The notes: generated by a model from the letters alone, not told the origin. DNA of 15,769 nt from UBA3206 sp963623875 (GCA_963623875.1 CAVFNL010000034.1:1-15769), one strand, 5' to 3'. Counted from the stretch's first letter, positions 6,962 to 14,441 are shown. Translations and numbers: made by a program.

Positions 6962-8425
6962 TTATTTTTGTATTACATTAAATTCTTTTACTAAAACACA
7001 TCCATCACCATTACCTCTAGCATAAAAGCCAATCCTACTACCTACCCATCTTCCGGCTTTAGCGTAATGCGTTTTTTGAGAATATTTACCATTAAATCCT
7101 AGTGTATATTTTAACTCAAAAGTGTTTTCGTTTACGGCATTAATCATAAATTTAATAGTATTACCACTATATTCTTCTTGCGATATAACATCTTCTTCGC
7201 TATTAAAAGTTCCTACTCTTTCTTCAATATAATTAACACCATTTCTTCTTACAACACAAATATAGGCATATTCTTCACCCATCATAAAAAATCCTGTCTC
7301 ATCTAAATCATTTTTTAGATTTAAATCAATTACAACTTCACTACAAAAATTAAGGCTTGAAACTTTTTCAGAATATGTGTTTTCTTGTAAGTGTAATGGT
7401 TTTATTCCATTAACACAATTTAAAATTAACCCATTTTCTGTAATTTTTTGATAGCATTCTTTTTTATTAGCTGGAGTTTGAAGAGATATTCCAATTTCAT
7501 TTTTAAATTTAGAACCATGCACAACTTTATAATCTGATTTAACATCAACAAAATAATCATAAGATTCTACAGGTACTCCTGCGATTAGTTTATCGGGCGC
7601 ATGGCCTATAATAGGCCAATCATTAAACCATGAAACTGGCTCTAAATACACAATACGTCCGTATGGGCGCATATCACGGAAATGAATGAATGCCCAATTA
7701 TCATTTTCAAGTTCAATTAAAGCCCCTTGATGTGGTCCATTAACAAGTGTTTCTCCTTGCATTAAAACAATTTTTGATTCATATGGACCATAAATATTCT
7801 TACTTCTTAAAGCAACTTGCCATCCACCTTTTACAGAACCTGCTGGCGCCATTATGTAATAATATCCATTTCTTTCATTAAATTTAGGACCTTCTATTGA
7901 GGGATTATTATCATGACCATCATATATTATTTTAAAATCATCAGATAGACACTCTTCTAAATCAAGACTCATTTCATAAAGGCCTAGGCACGAATTAAAT
8001 CCCATTCTGCTTTTAGCAAATCCAACTACTACATAGCATTTGCCATTTGTCCATATAGGGCATGGATCTTCAAGACCCCTTCTTTTTATAACAAGTTTTA
8101 ATGGTGACCACTTAGAATATATATCTTTTGTGTGTGACATATATATTCCATCATCTGGCATTGGAATAAGACAATAAAATTCACCATTATGATATCTTAT
8201 TGAAGGTGCCCAAGCACCTGCCCCATGCATAACTTTATCATATCTTTCATCTAACGAATCATAAACATAATTTATAATATGCCAATCAACAAGATTCTTT
8301 GAATGAAGAATTGGCACTCCTGGCATATAATTAAACGATGATGCGACCATATAAAAGTCATTTCCAACCTTTATTGCGTCTGGATCACTAAAATCTTCTT
8401 GTAAAATCGGATTAAAATATTTCAT
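6962..8425 (-). CDS. Glycoside hydrolase family 43, beta-xylosidase/alpha-L-arabinofuranosidase type
   Basis: 487 residues with no signal peptide, so cytosolic; it would act on imported short oligosaccharides. The N-terminal five-bladed propeller (about 1-290) carries the three GH43 carboxylates: Asp14 in DFSDPDAI (general base), Asp120 in GLEDPCPIW (pKa modulator) and Glu178 in SIEGPKF (general acid). Other family marks are SFNYMPGVPILHSKNLVDW, GAGAWAPSIRY and GPHQGALIE. Residues from about 300 form a C-terminal beta-sandwich of the concanavalin-like type often found on GH43 xylosidases. The overall pattern resembles subfamily 12 members, but the exact substrate (xylose or arabinose side chains) cannot be decided. 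GAGG lies 7 nt before the ATG. It is transcribed alone and divergently from an AraC-type regulator, which probably controls it. Confidence 0.93.
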   Translation of the reverse strand: MKYFNPILQEDFSDPDAIKVGNDFYMVASSFNYMPGVPILHSKNLVDWHIINYVYDSLDERYDKVMHGAGAWAPSIRYHNGEFYCLIPMPDDGIYMSHTKDIYSKWSPLKLVIKRRGLEDPCPIWTNGKCYVVVGFAKSRMGFNSCLGLYEMSLDLEECLSDDFKIIYDGHDNNPSIEGPKFNERNGYYYIMAPAGSVKGGWQVALRSKNIYGPYESKIVLMQGETLVNGPHQGALIELENDNWAFIHFRDMRPYGRIVYLEPVSWFNDWPIIGHAPDKLIAGVPVESYDYFVDVKSDYKVVHGSKFKNEIGISLQTPANKKECYQKITENGLILNCVNGIKPLHLQENTYSEKVSSLNFCSEVVIDLNLKNDLDETGFFMMGEEYAYICVVRRNGVNYIEERVGTFNSEEDVISQEEYSGNTIKFMINAVNENTFELKYTLGFNGKYSQKTHYAKAGRWVGSRIGFYARGNGDGCVLVKEFNVIQK

Positions 8426-8442
8426 TTTTATTACCTCAAATC

Positions 8443-8471
8443 TTAACTACTATTTAATTATAGTATATAAT
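8443..8471 (+). promoter_or_regulatory. Predicted promoter of the AraC-MATE operon
   Basis: The -35 box is TTAACT (8443-8448, 4/6), the spacer is 17 nt, and the -10 box is TATAAT (8466-8471, 6/6). Its -10 shares 2 bp with the -10 of the opposing GH43 promoter. Confidence 0.65.
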
Positions 8472-8490
8472 ATGTAATAGTGATAGTCAA
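8462..8490 (-). promoter_or_regulatory. Predicted GH43 promoter, overlapping the divergent promoter
   Basis: On the minus strand the -35 box is TTGACT (8490-8485, 5/6), the spacer is 17 nt, and the -10 box is TATACT (8467-8462, 5/6). The -10 boxes of both promoters overlap at 8466-8467, so polymerase cannot occupy both at once. Confidence 0.7.
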
Positions 8491-8500
8491 AATCGTTTGA
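8487..8500. promoter_or_regulatory. Inverted repeat TCAAA-N4-TTTGA at the GH43 -35 box
   Basis: The two 5-bp arms (8487-8491, 8496-8500) flank ATCG and overlap the GH43 -35 box. It is a candidate operator for the adjacent AraC-type regulator, but it is short and AraC proteins often bind direct repeats, so this is a weak call. Confidence 0.3.
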
Positions 8501-8527
8501 TTTTTTATAACAATTGGAGATGATTTA

Positions 8528-9388
8528 ATGGATAATTTAATAAACAACAATTTAGAAGAGATGGTCTGTCATGGAACGCCATCATTTCCTTTTGTAATAT
8601 ATAATAAGGAATTTGATTCGAATAATCTATCATATATTTCTTGTCACTGGCACACAGAAATTGAAATTGTTTATTGTTATAATGGTAAAATATCATACCA
8701 AGCTGGAAATAAAAATTTCATTCTAGATAAAAATAATGCCATAATCGTTAACAAAAACATTATTCACCAAGCAGATATGATAGAGCGTGCTAATTGGTAT
8801 GCAATACTATTTAATCCTAAAATGATATATGGGTTTGAAGAATCAAAAATAAAAGACATATTAGAAAGTATTAAATTTGATTCTATTTTAATAAATAATG
8901 AGAAAAATATATCATTGATTCAAAAATTAATAACTGATTATTTTTCACCTGATTCTCTTTTAAAACCACTTGTTGTTAAACGCGATTTAATAAGCATGTA
9001 CATATCAATCTTAAGTGATGCGTACCATAGTGGTGAGATTAAAGCTTATAGACCAACTTCTGAGATGATTAAAGTCAAAAAAATGTTAGATTATATTAAT
9101 AAAAACTATAAAAATAAAATATCTATTGATGAAATAAGCAAAGAGGTAGGTCTTTGTAGAAGTGAAGTATGTAGGATATTTAAAGCTTCTCTTAACACTT
9201 CCATTAATGATTACATATTGAAATTAAGACTTGAAAAGAGTATAACATTACTAATGTCTGACAATTTATCTATCACGGAGATTGCTTATGAATGTGGTTT
9301 TAATAGTTCTTCTTATTATGCTGAAGCATTCAAGAAAATTATTAAAATGACACCTAGAGAATATAAAAACAAAAATAGTAAGGACTGA
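8528..9388 (+). CDS. AraC-family transcriptional regulator with cupin sensor domain
   Basis: 286 residues, the usual AraC length. The N-terminal part (about 20-110) is an AraC-type cupin: HWHTEIEIVY at residues 40-49, then YQAGNKNFILDKNNAIIVNKNIIH, the sugar-sensing beta-barrel pattern. The C-terminal 100 residues hold two helix-turn-helix motifs: ISIDEISKEVGLCRSEVCRIFK and LSITEIAYECGFNSSSYYAEAFKK, followed by the family's TPREYK. GGAGA lies 7 nt before the ATG at 8528. It probably responds to a xylan-derived sugar and controls the divergent GH43 gene, an inference from position. It is the first gene of an operon with a DUF6508-like gene (4-nt gap) and a MATE transporter. It ends in TGA, which argues for the standard genetic code. 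Confidence 0.95.
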   Translation: MDNLINNNLEEMVCHGTPSFPFVIYNKEFDSNNLSYISCHWHTEIEIVYCYNGKISYQAGNKNFILDKNNAIIVNKNIIHQADMIERANWYAILFNPKMIYGFEESKIKDILESIKFDSILINNEKNISLIQKLITDYFSPDSLLKPLVVKRDLISMYISILSDAYHSGEIKAYRPTSEMIKVKKMLDYINKNYKNKISIDEISKEVGLCRSEVCRIFKASLNTSINDYILKLRLEKSITLLMSDNLSITEIAYECGFNSSSYYAEAFKKIIKMTPREYKNKNSKD

Positions 9389-9392
9389 TATT

Positions 9393-10007
9393 ATGAATGA
9401 TAATAAACTTTTAGAGGTTGTTGATTCTAAAGATACTAAAACGATTAAACGTGCAATATATGAAGCATTTGCAGGTTACGATTTTAAAAATGATGCATAT
9501 TATAATTATTTAAAAGAATTAGATAATATTGAAATAAATAAACTCACAGTTCCTCTTTGTAGGGCATACATAAAAATTCTTATTGAAATTGATGATAAAG
9601 CATTTAAAAACACTTCTATCGAAAATGGTACAATACATAAGATTCTTAGAAGATTTAAAACTATATATGATATAAATTATCTTCTTTCTAATAAAAACAA
9701 GAATGAAATATTCTTTGAAGTTATGGATTACCACGGATGGTATGATAGAGATTATATAGAAAAATTAAAATACAAAACTAAAGAAAAGCCAATAAACGCT
9801 TCTGAAGAAATAAAGCATATTGATTCTGCAGACTTCGAATACCTTACAGTACTTCTTACAATGCTAATTCGCGAAAATAATTCATACGATGACTTATGGC
9901 ATAAAAAAAGAATCCCAGGTGGAGTTATTGATTTGATTTTAACTAAAATGATTTATTTTATCCTAAGTGGACAATATTTTGATATAGAGGATGATATAAA
10001 TGAGTAA
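9393..10007 (+). CDS. DUF6508-like protein of unknown function
   Basis: 204 residues, soluble, with no signal peptide or membrane segment. The C-terminal segment (about 150-190, LTVLLTMLIRENNSYDDLWHKKRIPGGVIDLIL) resembles the DUF6508 pattern of 'LLT..IR..R....L......G.i..iL'. A similar pattern occurs in the N-terminal half (IKILIEIDDKAF, then IENGTIHKILRRF), so the protein may contain two copies of one small domain. This is my reading by eye, not a scored alignment. AAGGA in the end of the AraC gene supplies the ribosome site, and its last 8 nt overlap the MATE start (ATGAGTAA). It is therefore firmly inside the operon, but no function can be given. Confidence 0.65.
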   Translation: MNDNKLLEVVDSKDTKTIKRAIYEAFAGYDFKNDAYYNYLKELDNIEINKLTVPLCRAYIKILIEIDDKAFKNTSIENGTIHKILRRFKTIYDINYLLSNKNKNEIFFEVMDYHGWYDRDYIEKLKYKTKEKPINASEEIKHIDSADFEYLTVLLTMLIRENNSYDDLWHKKRIPGGVIDLILTKMIYFILSGQYFDIEDDINE

Positions 10008-11373
10008 TGTTAAATCAATAAATATGACTGAAGGAAATTTATATAAAAAACTTTGGTTATATTCAATTCCTTTAATTTTTGCAGGACTCCTTCAACTTCT
10101 TTATAGCGCATGCGATTTAATTGTATGTGGAATGTTTGGTTCTGAACACTCAGTTGGCGCAATCGGTTCTACTAATTCAATAATCAACTTACTTGTAAAT
10201 TTCTTCATAGGGCTATCAATTGGCGCAAACGTTTTAATGTCTAGAGCATTTGGATCTGGCGATAAAGATAAAGGTCAAAGAATTGCCTATACAAGTATGT
10301 GTTTAAGTGCTATTTTAGGAGTGGTTGTAACAATAATTGGCGTGTTTTTATCACCAATACTTCTTAAGGCAATGGGTACTCCTGAAGAACAAATAGACCT
10401 TGCGACAGATTACTTACAAATCTATTTTTTAGGTTCTATATTTAATCTAGTATATGACTTTGGAGCTTCTCTTTTAAGAGCTATTGGAGATTCTAAAAAA
10501 CCATTTATATTTTTAGCACTATCTGGAGTTTTAAATATAATATTAAATTTAGTTTTAGTAATATGTTTTAACCTTGATGTATCAGGTGTTGCGATATCTA
10601 CAGTAATATCTCAATTCTTTAGCGCAACTTTAGTTGTAATAGCTTTATTTAAAAATAAAGTTTTCTTTGAATTTAAAATAAAGAAAATAAGATTTTACAA
10701 AAAAGAAGCTATTCAAATCTTTATGGTTGGAGGCGCTACAGGTATTCAAAGTGTTATATTTAGTCTATCTAATATAATAATACAATCTTCAATAAATTCA
10801 TTAGGGCCTGAAGTTGTAGATGGTAGTGCCGCATCTTCTTCACTTGAAGGATTCATATACGTTGTAATGAATCAGTCATGTCAAGCAGGCCTTGCGTTTA
10901 TAAGTGCAAACTATGGCGCAAATAATTTTAAAAATATTAAAAAACTTATATTCTACACGTTTACTACTATGTTTATCTCATGGGCTGTTATAGCAGGTCT
11001 TGTCTTAATATTCCATACCCCTCTTATTCACTTATATGTAAAGAGTGGTGATAAACCTAAATATGCTTGGGAAAGGCTTTTAATAATCGCATCGACTTAT
11101 TTCCTTTGCGGAATAATGGATCTTGGGGCTTACTCCCTAAGAGGAATAGGATATTCACTTCTTCCCACAATTATATCTTTAATTGGTGCCTGTGGACTTA
11201 GAATTTTATATATTTTAACATTATTTAAATTATCATATTTCCATAACCTAGCATGGCTAATTGCGACATGGCCTATATCATGGGTTATTACATCAATTGT
11301 AAGTTTTAGTTTTTTATTTCCATTACTAAAAAAGAAAGAAAAGTTATCAGCATTAGCTGCGGATAGACAATAA
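10000..11373 (+). CDS. MATE-family efflux transporter
   Basis: 457 residues with about 12 hydrophobic segments in two similar halves, the MATE layout. Typical marks: LWLYSIPLIFAGLLQLLYSACDLIVCGMFG in the first segment, GLSIGANVLMSRAFGSGDKDKG at the first cytoplasmic loop, and LLRAIGDSKKPFIF. In the second half, GGATGIQSVIFSLSN and NQSCQAGLAFISANYGANN repeat the pattern. It sits in the inner membrane and would export cationic drugs or metabolites with Na+ or H+ influx (family knowledge). The start ATG lies in the end of the DUF6508-like gene with GAGG 9 nt upstream. It is the last gene of the AraC operon and ends at a bidirectional hairpin. Its substrate is unknown; control by the sugar-type AraC regulator is odd for a drug pump. 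Confidence 0.95.
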   Translation: MSNVKSINMTEGNLYKKLWLYSIPLIFAGLLQLLYSACDLIVCGMFGSEHSVGAIGSTNSIINLLVNFFIGLSIGANVLMSRAFGSGDKDKGQRIAYTSMCLSAILGVVVTIIGVFLSPILLKAMGTPEEQIDLATDYLQIYFLGSIFNLVYDFGASLLRAIGDSKKPFIFLALSGVLNIILNLVLVICFNLDVSGVAISTVISQFFSATLVVIALFKNKVFFEFKIKKIRFYKKEAIQIFMVGGATGIQSVIFSLSNIIIQSSINSLGPEVVDGSAASSSLEGFIYVVMNQSCQAGLAFISANYGANNFKNIKKLIFYTFTTMFISWAVIAGLVLIFHTPLIHLYVKSGDKPKYAWERLLIIASTYFLCGIMDLGAYSLRGIGYSLLPTIISLIGACGLRILYILTLFKLSYFHNLAWLIATWPISWVITSIVSFSFLFPLLKKKEKLSALAADRQ

Positions 11374-11397
11374 AAGTTCCATTAAAGGAACTTTTTT
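11372..11397. terminator. Bidirectional terminator between convergent MATE and LOG genes
   Basis: AAAAGTTCC (11372-11380) and GGAACTTTT (11387-11395) form a 9-bp stem with a 6-nt loop, with T runs on both strands. The MATE stop codon overlaps the left stem base, and the LOG-family stop codon (11382-11384) lies inside the loop. Confidence 0.9.
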
Positions 11398-11909
11398 ATT
11401 TCATCAACTGAATCTATAAAATATACATTTTTAATCTTTTCAGCATTTGATAATTCATATTTAATCATATTATTAAATAATTCTTTTATAGGATTATAAA
11501 AGCCATCAATATTTAAGAATATACATTTACTATCCTTCTCTTTTAAAGCAACTCTTGCGATGACTTCAAATATTTCTTCAAATGTACCAGTTCCACCGGG
11601 GAAAGCTATAAAAATATCTCCTAATTCCATCATTTTAGCTTTTCTTAAAGAAATATTATCGCATACAATAAGTTTTGTAATACCTTCTAATTCAAATCCT
11701 TTATCAATAAATTCTTTAGGTTCAACACCTATTACTTCCCCACCATTATTTAAAACTGATATCGCAAGAACACCCATTAAACCACTCTTTGATCCACCAT
11801 AAATTAATCTATGTCCTTCTTTTGCAACAAGTTCGCCTAAAGATTTAGCTTCTACAATAAATTTATTGTTATTACTAAAATTGGCACCAAGATAAACAAC
11901 TATATTCAT
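11382..11909 (-). CDS. LOG-family (TIGR00730) phosphoribohydrolase-like protein
   Basis: 175 residues, typical for this Rossmann-fold family, often misnamed lysine decarboxylase. Residues 37-46 (YGGSKSGLMG) and 104-109 (PGGTGT, followed by FEE) are the nucleotide-binding and catalytic motifs, with LRKAKMMELGD preceding as usual (Arg89, Glu112 conserved). In plants and some bacteria the family cleaves ribose-5-phosphate from cytokinin or purine nucleoside monophosphates; in Bacillota the natural substrate is usually undetermined. It is cytosolic. GAGG lies 7 nt before the ATG, and an extended -10 promoter at 11934-11942 gives a very short leader. It is a single-gene unit between two terminators. 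Confidence 0.93.
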   Translation of the reverse strand: MNIVVYLGANFSNNNKFIVEAKSLGELVAKEGHRLIYGGSKSGLMGVLAISVLNNGGEVIGVEPKEFIDKGFELEGITKLIVCDNISLRKAKMMELGDIFIAFPGGTGTFEEIFEVIARVALKEKDSKCIFLNIDGFYNPIKELFNNMIKYELSNAEKIKNVYFIDSVDEIKKFL

Positions 11910-11933
11910 AAAAAGACCTCATTTCTACATTTA

Positions 11934-11942
11934 ATTATATCA
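11934..11942 (-). promoter_or_regulatory. Extended -10 promoter of the LOG-family gene
   Basis: TGATATAAT on the minus strand (11942-11934) is a perfect extended -10 element (TGn plus TATAAT). It lies 10 nt after the T run of the preceding MATE terminator. The same TGAtaNaat form precedes the c-di-GMP gene at 6888-6896. Confidence 0.75.
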
Positions 11943-11952
11943 TTTAATAAAT

Positions 11953-11980
11953 AAAAAAGAAGTTAGTGTCTACACTAACT
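11953..11980 (-). terminator. Intrinsic terminator overlapping the end of the MepA-like gene
   Basis: AGTTAGTG (minus strand, 11980-11973) and CACTAACT (11968-11961) form an 8-bp stem around the loop TAGA, followed by TCTTTTTT. The TAG stop codon of the MATE gene (11972-11970) is the first part of the loop, so the hairpin begins inside the coding sequence. Confidence 0.9.
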
Positions 11981-13367
11981 CTTTAGATTTTTGTTTTGTA
12001 TTTAATTTCTTAAATTCTATTATTAAGAATATTATTGTCACAATTATTGAAATAATATCACTTACCCATGATGCATATAAAATACCTTTTATTCCAAGCA
12101 TTATAGGTAAAATACACATTGCAGGAATTATTGCGACTACATCACGTAAAAGTGATAATATTGTAGCCTTAATCGCATTTCCTGTGGCTTGTAGATAAAT
12201 AGCTGTAACCTTTTGAATCAATGTAAATGCGATAAACGCTAAGTATATACGCATTGTTAATTTACCAAATTCAATATATAAATCCTTATTTGATGAATTT
12301 GAACCAAATATTTTTATAATAGGTCCAGGAATACATTCAAATAAAATTGTACAAATTATACCAAGTATCAAATTAGATACTAAAATTAAACCAAGTATTT
12401 TTTTAACTCTATCATATTTTTCAGCACCATAATTATAACCTATTATTGGTTGTGCACCAGCCGCAATACCTACGGCAATATTTACAGCTATTGTAAATAC
12501 TTTCATAACTATTCCAAAAATTGCTTGTGGATCTTCTGCACCATATTTACTCTTAAGTCCATATTTCGCAAGTAAATTCATTGAAACAATAGATACAACA
12601 ACTATTGATATTTGAGTTAAGAAGGATGAGAATCCAAACTTTAAAATATATCCTAATGATTTAAATTCAGGTATGAATGAGTTTAGTTTTAATCTAAATG
12701 TTTTAGACTTGAAAAGATATATAATTGATACTATAAAAGACGCTATTTGTCCGATTATTGTCGCAAGAGCAGCTCCTGTCAGTCCCATATCTAATCCCAT
12801 AATAAATACGGCATCTAGAATTATGTTTATAACCGCACCTAAAACCATTGATATCATCGCAGTTTTTGGTGAACCATCAGCTCTTATAACCGAGTTTAGC
12901 GCATTCATTATAATATAAAACGGAATACCAATTAATATAATTCTTCCATATTCTTTAGAATATTTTAAAGCACGTTCAGTTTTTGCTCCAAAGAATTCTA
13001 AAATATTTGATAATAATGGAAATGATATCAATAAAAATAAAATAGATATTATAACAGCTGTAAAAATCATTGTACCTACAGCTCTATGGATTTTATTTCC
13101 TTCACCTTTTCCATTTTGAAGTGACATATAACTTGCAGTACCGTCACCTAGTAAAAGTCCTAACGCTAGTGCGATAGTAGTTAGTGGAAAAACTATTGTA
13201 GTAGCTGTATTTCCTATAGATCCTACATCAGAATTTCCTATAAAAATTTGGTCAACTATATTGTATAAAGCACTTATAAGTAAAGATGCTATACAAGGAA
13301 TTGCGAATTTTAGTAAAAGCTTTCCAGGCTTTTCTTCAAGTAAATAATTATTGTTACTAGATTCCAT
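11970..13367 (-). CDS. MepA-like MATE multidrug efflux transporter
   Basis: 465 residues with about 12 membrane segments. The N terminus, EEKPGKLLLKFAIPCIASLLISALYNIVDQIFIGN, is characteristic of the MepA branch of the MATE family, as are SYMSLQNGKGE and, in the second half, GIAAGAQPIIGYNYGAEKYDRVKKIL. It would export hydrophobic cationic drugs using an ion gradient (family knowledge). The ATG at 13367 has the ribosome site AAAGGAGGG, but the spacing of 11 nt is long. It is preceded by a leader containing an upstream reading frame and a sequence able to mask that ribosome site. It is distinct from the plus-strand MATE gene at 10000-11373: only general family similarity is visible, and the flanking regulation differs. 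Confidence 0.95.
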   Translation of the reverse strand: MESSNNNYLLEEKPGKLLLKFAIPCIASLLISALYNIVDQIFIGNSDVGSIGNTATTIVFPLTTIALALGLLLGDGTASYMSLQNGKGEGNKIHRAVGTMIFTAVIISILFLLISFPLLSNILEFFGAKTERALKYSKEYGRIILIGIPFYIIMNALNSVIRADGSPKTAMISMVLGAVINIILDAVFIMGLDMGLTGAALATIIGQIASFIVSIIYLFKSKTFRLKLNSFIPEFKSLGYILKFGFSSFLTQISIVVVSIVSMNLLAKYGLKSKYGAEDPQAIFGIVMKVFTIAVNIAVGIAAGAQPIIGYNYGAEKYDRVKKILGLILVSNLILGIICTILFECIPGPIIKIFGSNSSNKDLYIEFGKLTMRIYLAFIAFTLIQKVTAIYLQATGNAIKATILSLLRDVVAIIPAMCILPIMLGIKGILYASWVSDIISIIVTIIFLIIEFKKLNTKQKSKELV

Positions 13368-13435
13368 AATAAAAAAGTCCCTCCTTTAGAATTTAGTAAG
13401 TAAATTGTTACAAAAGCAGGGGCTGTAAAGTTCAT
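13310..13435 (-). CDS. Candidate leader peptide overlapping the start of the MepA-like gene
   Basis: A 41-codon frame starts at ATG 13435 and stops with TAA at 13312-13310, overlapping the first 58 nt of the MATE gene in another frame. AAGGA lies 7 nt before the ATG, better spaced than the main gene's site. The peptide begins MNFTAPAFVTIYLL and is largely hydrophobic. Codons 5-8 (GCCCCTGCTTTT) are the ones that can pair with the main ribosome site. This is the layout of translation attenuation of drug-resistance genes (as known for ermC and cat leaders). A chance frame cannot be excluded, since it is short and has no family. Confidence 0.4.
   Translation of the reverse strand: MNFTAPAFVTIYLLNSKGGTFLLWNLVTIIIYLKKSLESFY
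13379..13421 (-). promoter_or_regulatory. Predicted hairpin masking the ribosome site of the MepA-like gene
   Basis: On the minus strand CCCTGCTTT (13421-13413) can pair with AAAGGAGGG (13387-13379), 8 of 9 positions matching with a single G-G mismatch, around a loop of 25 nt. The second arm is the Shine-Dalgarno sequence. A ribosome held early in the upstream frame would keep the first arm open and free the site. Confidence 0.45.
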
Positions 13436-13461
13436 ATAAACTTCCTTAGATCACTTATTTC

Positions 13462-13474
13462 ACAATTAATTGTA
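13462..13474 (-). promoter_or_regulatory. 12-bp palindrome overlapping a -10 box upstream of the MepA-like gene
   Basis: ACAATTAATTGT (13462-13473) is a perfect palindrome. It shares bases with TACAAT (minus strand, 13474-13469), a 5/6 match to the -10 consensus, though no convincing -35 box lies at the right distance. This fits an operator for a MarR- or TetR-type repressor, but no such gene is in the window. A wider inverted repeat, ATCACTTA at 13450-13457 and TAAGTGAT at 13500-13507, encloses it. Confidence 0.35.
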
Positions 13475-13511
13475 TTTTAACAAATTTTAAAAATTGATGT
13501 AAGTGATTTTT

Positions 13512-14441
13512 TTATTTTTTTTCAATAACTCTCATTTTAGCACTATGAGATCTTAAATTTTCTTCTAGTTCACCATCACTAGGAAGGATTGGATGTTTAG
13601 TAATTAGTTTAAATGGCATGTCTAGCATACTATCTAAAATAGGAAGACCTTCAGGAATATTAGGGGTAGTTCTATCTTTAAATATCATTTTGCATATTCG
13701 ATCTTCAAGAGATTGAAAAGATATAACTACACATCTTCCAAAAGGATTTAGCATATCAAGCGCATCATTTAATGAATCTTCAAATACTCTAAGTTCATCG
13801 TTAACCGCAATTCTTAAAGCTTGAAAAACTTGTTTTGCTGGATGTCCCTTTTTATTTAAAACCTTTGATGGTAACGCACTTTTAATAATATCAACAAGTT
13901 CAAATGTAGTCTTAATTCTTCTATTCTTTCTCACTTCTTCTATCTTTCTTGCGATTTGTTTTGAAAATTGTTCTTCACCATATCTATAAAATATATTTAC
14001 AAGTTCATTAAAAGAATACTCATTTACTATAATTTCTGCTGTAAGTTCTTTCGATTGATCCATTCTCATATCTAGTGGCGCATCATATCTATATGAAAAT
14101 CCTCTCTCAGGTATATCTAGTTGAAAACTTGAAACACCAAGATCATATAAAACGCCATCTATTTTTTCAACACCATATTCGTTTAATGCACTTTTAATAT
14201 TTTTAAAATTGGATTTAATTATTGTAAAGTTGTTTGAAACTAAAGATAAACGCGCACTAGCTTTCTCTATAGCATATATATCTTGATCAAAAGAATATAA
14301 ATGCCCTTTATCAAGACGTTTTAGTATCTCTTCAGAATGACCTCCACCACCAAGAGTACAATCTACATAAATACCATTAGGCTTAATATTTAGACTTGAA
14401 ATAGCTTCTTCTTTAAGTACAGAATAATGTGTGTATTCCAT
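13512..14441 (-). CDS. rsmH: 16S rRNA (cytosine-1402 N4) methyltransferase
   Basis: 309 residues, full length for RsmH (MraW). The N terminus, HYSVLKEEAISSL, and the AdoMet-binding GGGGHS (31-36) followed by FDQD (51-54) are diagnostic. Further family motifs are DGVLYDLGVSSFQLDIPERGFS with DAPLDMRMD, and, near the end, ISFQSLEDRICK with SHSAKMRVIEK. It uses S-adenosylmethionine to methylate C1402 in the ribosomal P site, fine-tuning decoding. AAGGAGGAT lies before the ATG. In most bacteria it sits with mraZ, ftsL and peptidoglycan genes; here it follows yceD-rpmF and is followed by a drug pump, so it has left that cluster. No terminator with a T run follows its stop, so read-through into the MepA-like gene is possible. 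Confidence 0.97.
   Translation of the reverse strand: MEYTHYSVLKEEAISSLNIKPNGIYVDCTLGGGGHSEEILKRLDKGHLYSFDQDIYAIEKASARLSLVSNNFTIIKSNFKNIKSALNEYGVEKIDGVLYDLGVSSFQLDIPERGFSYRYDAPLDMRMDQSKELTAEIIVNEYSFNELVNIFYRYGEEQFSKQIARKIEEVRKNRRIKTTFELVDIIKSALPSKVLNKKGHPAKQVFQALRIAVNDELRVFEDSLNDALDMLNPFGRCVVISFQSLEDRICKMIFKDRTTPNIPEGLPILDSMLDMPFKLITKHPILPSDGELEENLRSHSAKMRVIEKK

Noticed and set aside
8505..8696. Minus-strand frame opposite the start of the AraC gene
   Set aside because: Antisense shadow of a well-supported regulator; it would sit under the divergent promoter region.
4172..9388. Mycoplasma-type code with TGA read as Trp
   Set aside because: TGA closes the c-di-GMP gene and the AraC gene at sensible ends, and Trp is encoded by TGG.
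11560..11802. Plus-strand frame opposite the LOG-family gene
   Set aside because: Antisense shadow with no start context; the LOG motifs are on the minus strand.
12673..12918. Plus-strand frame opposite the MepA-like gene
   Set aside because: Antisense shadow of a membrane protein gene.
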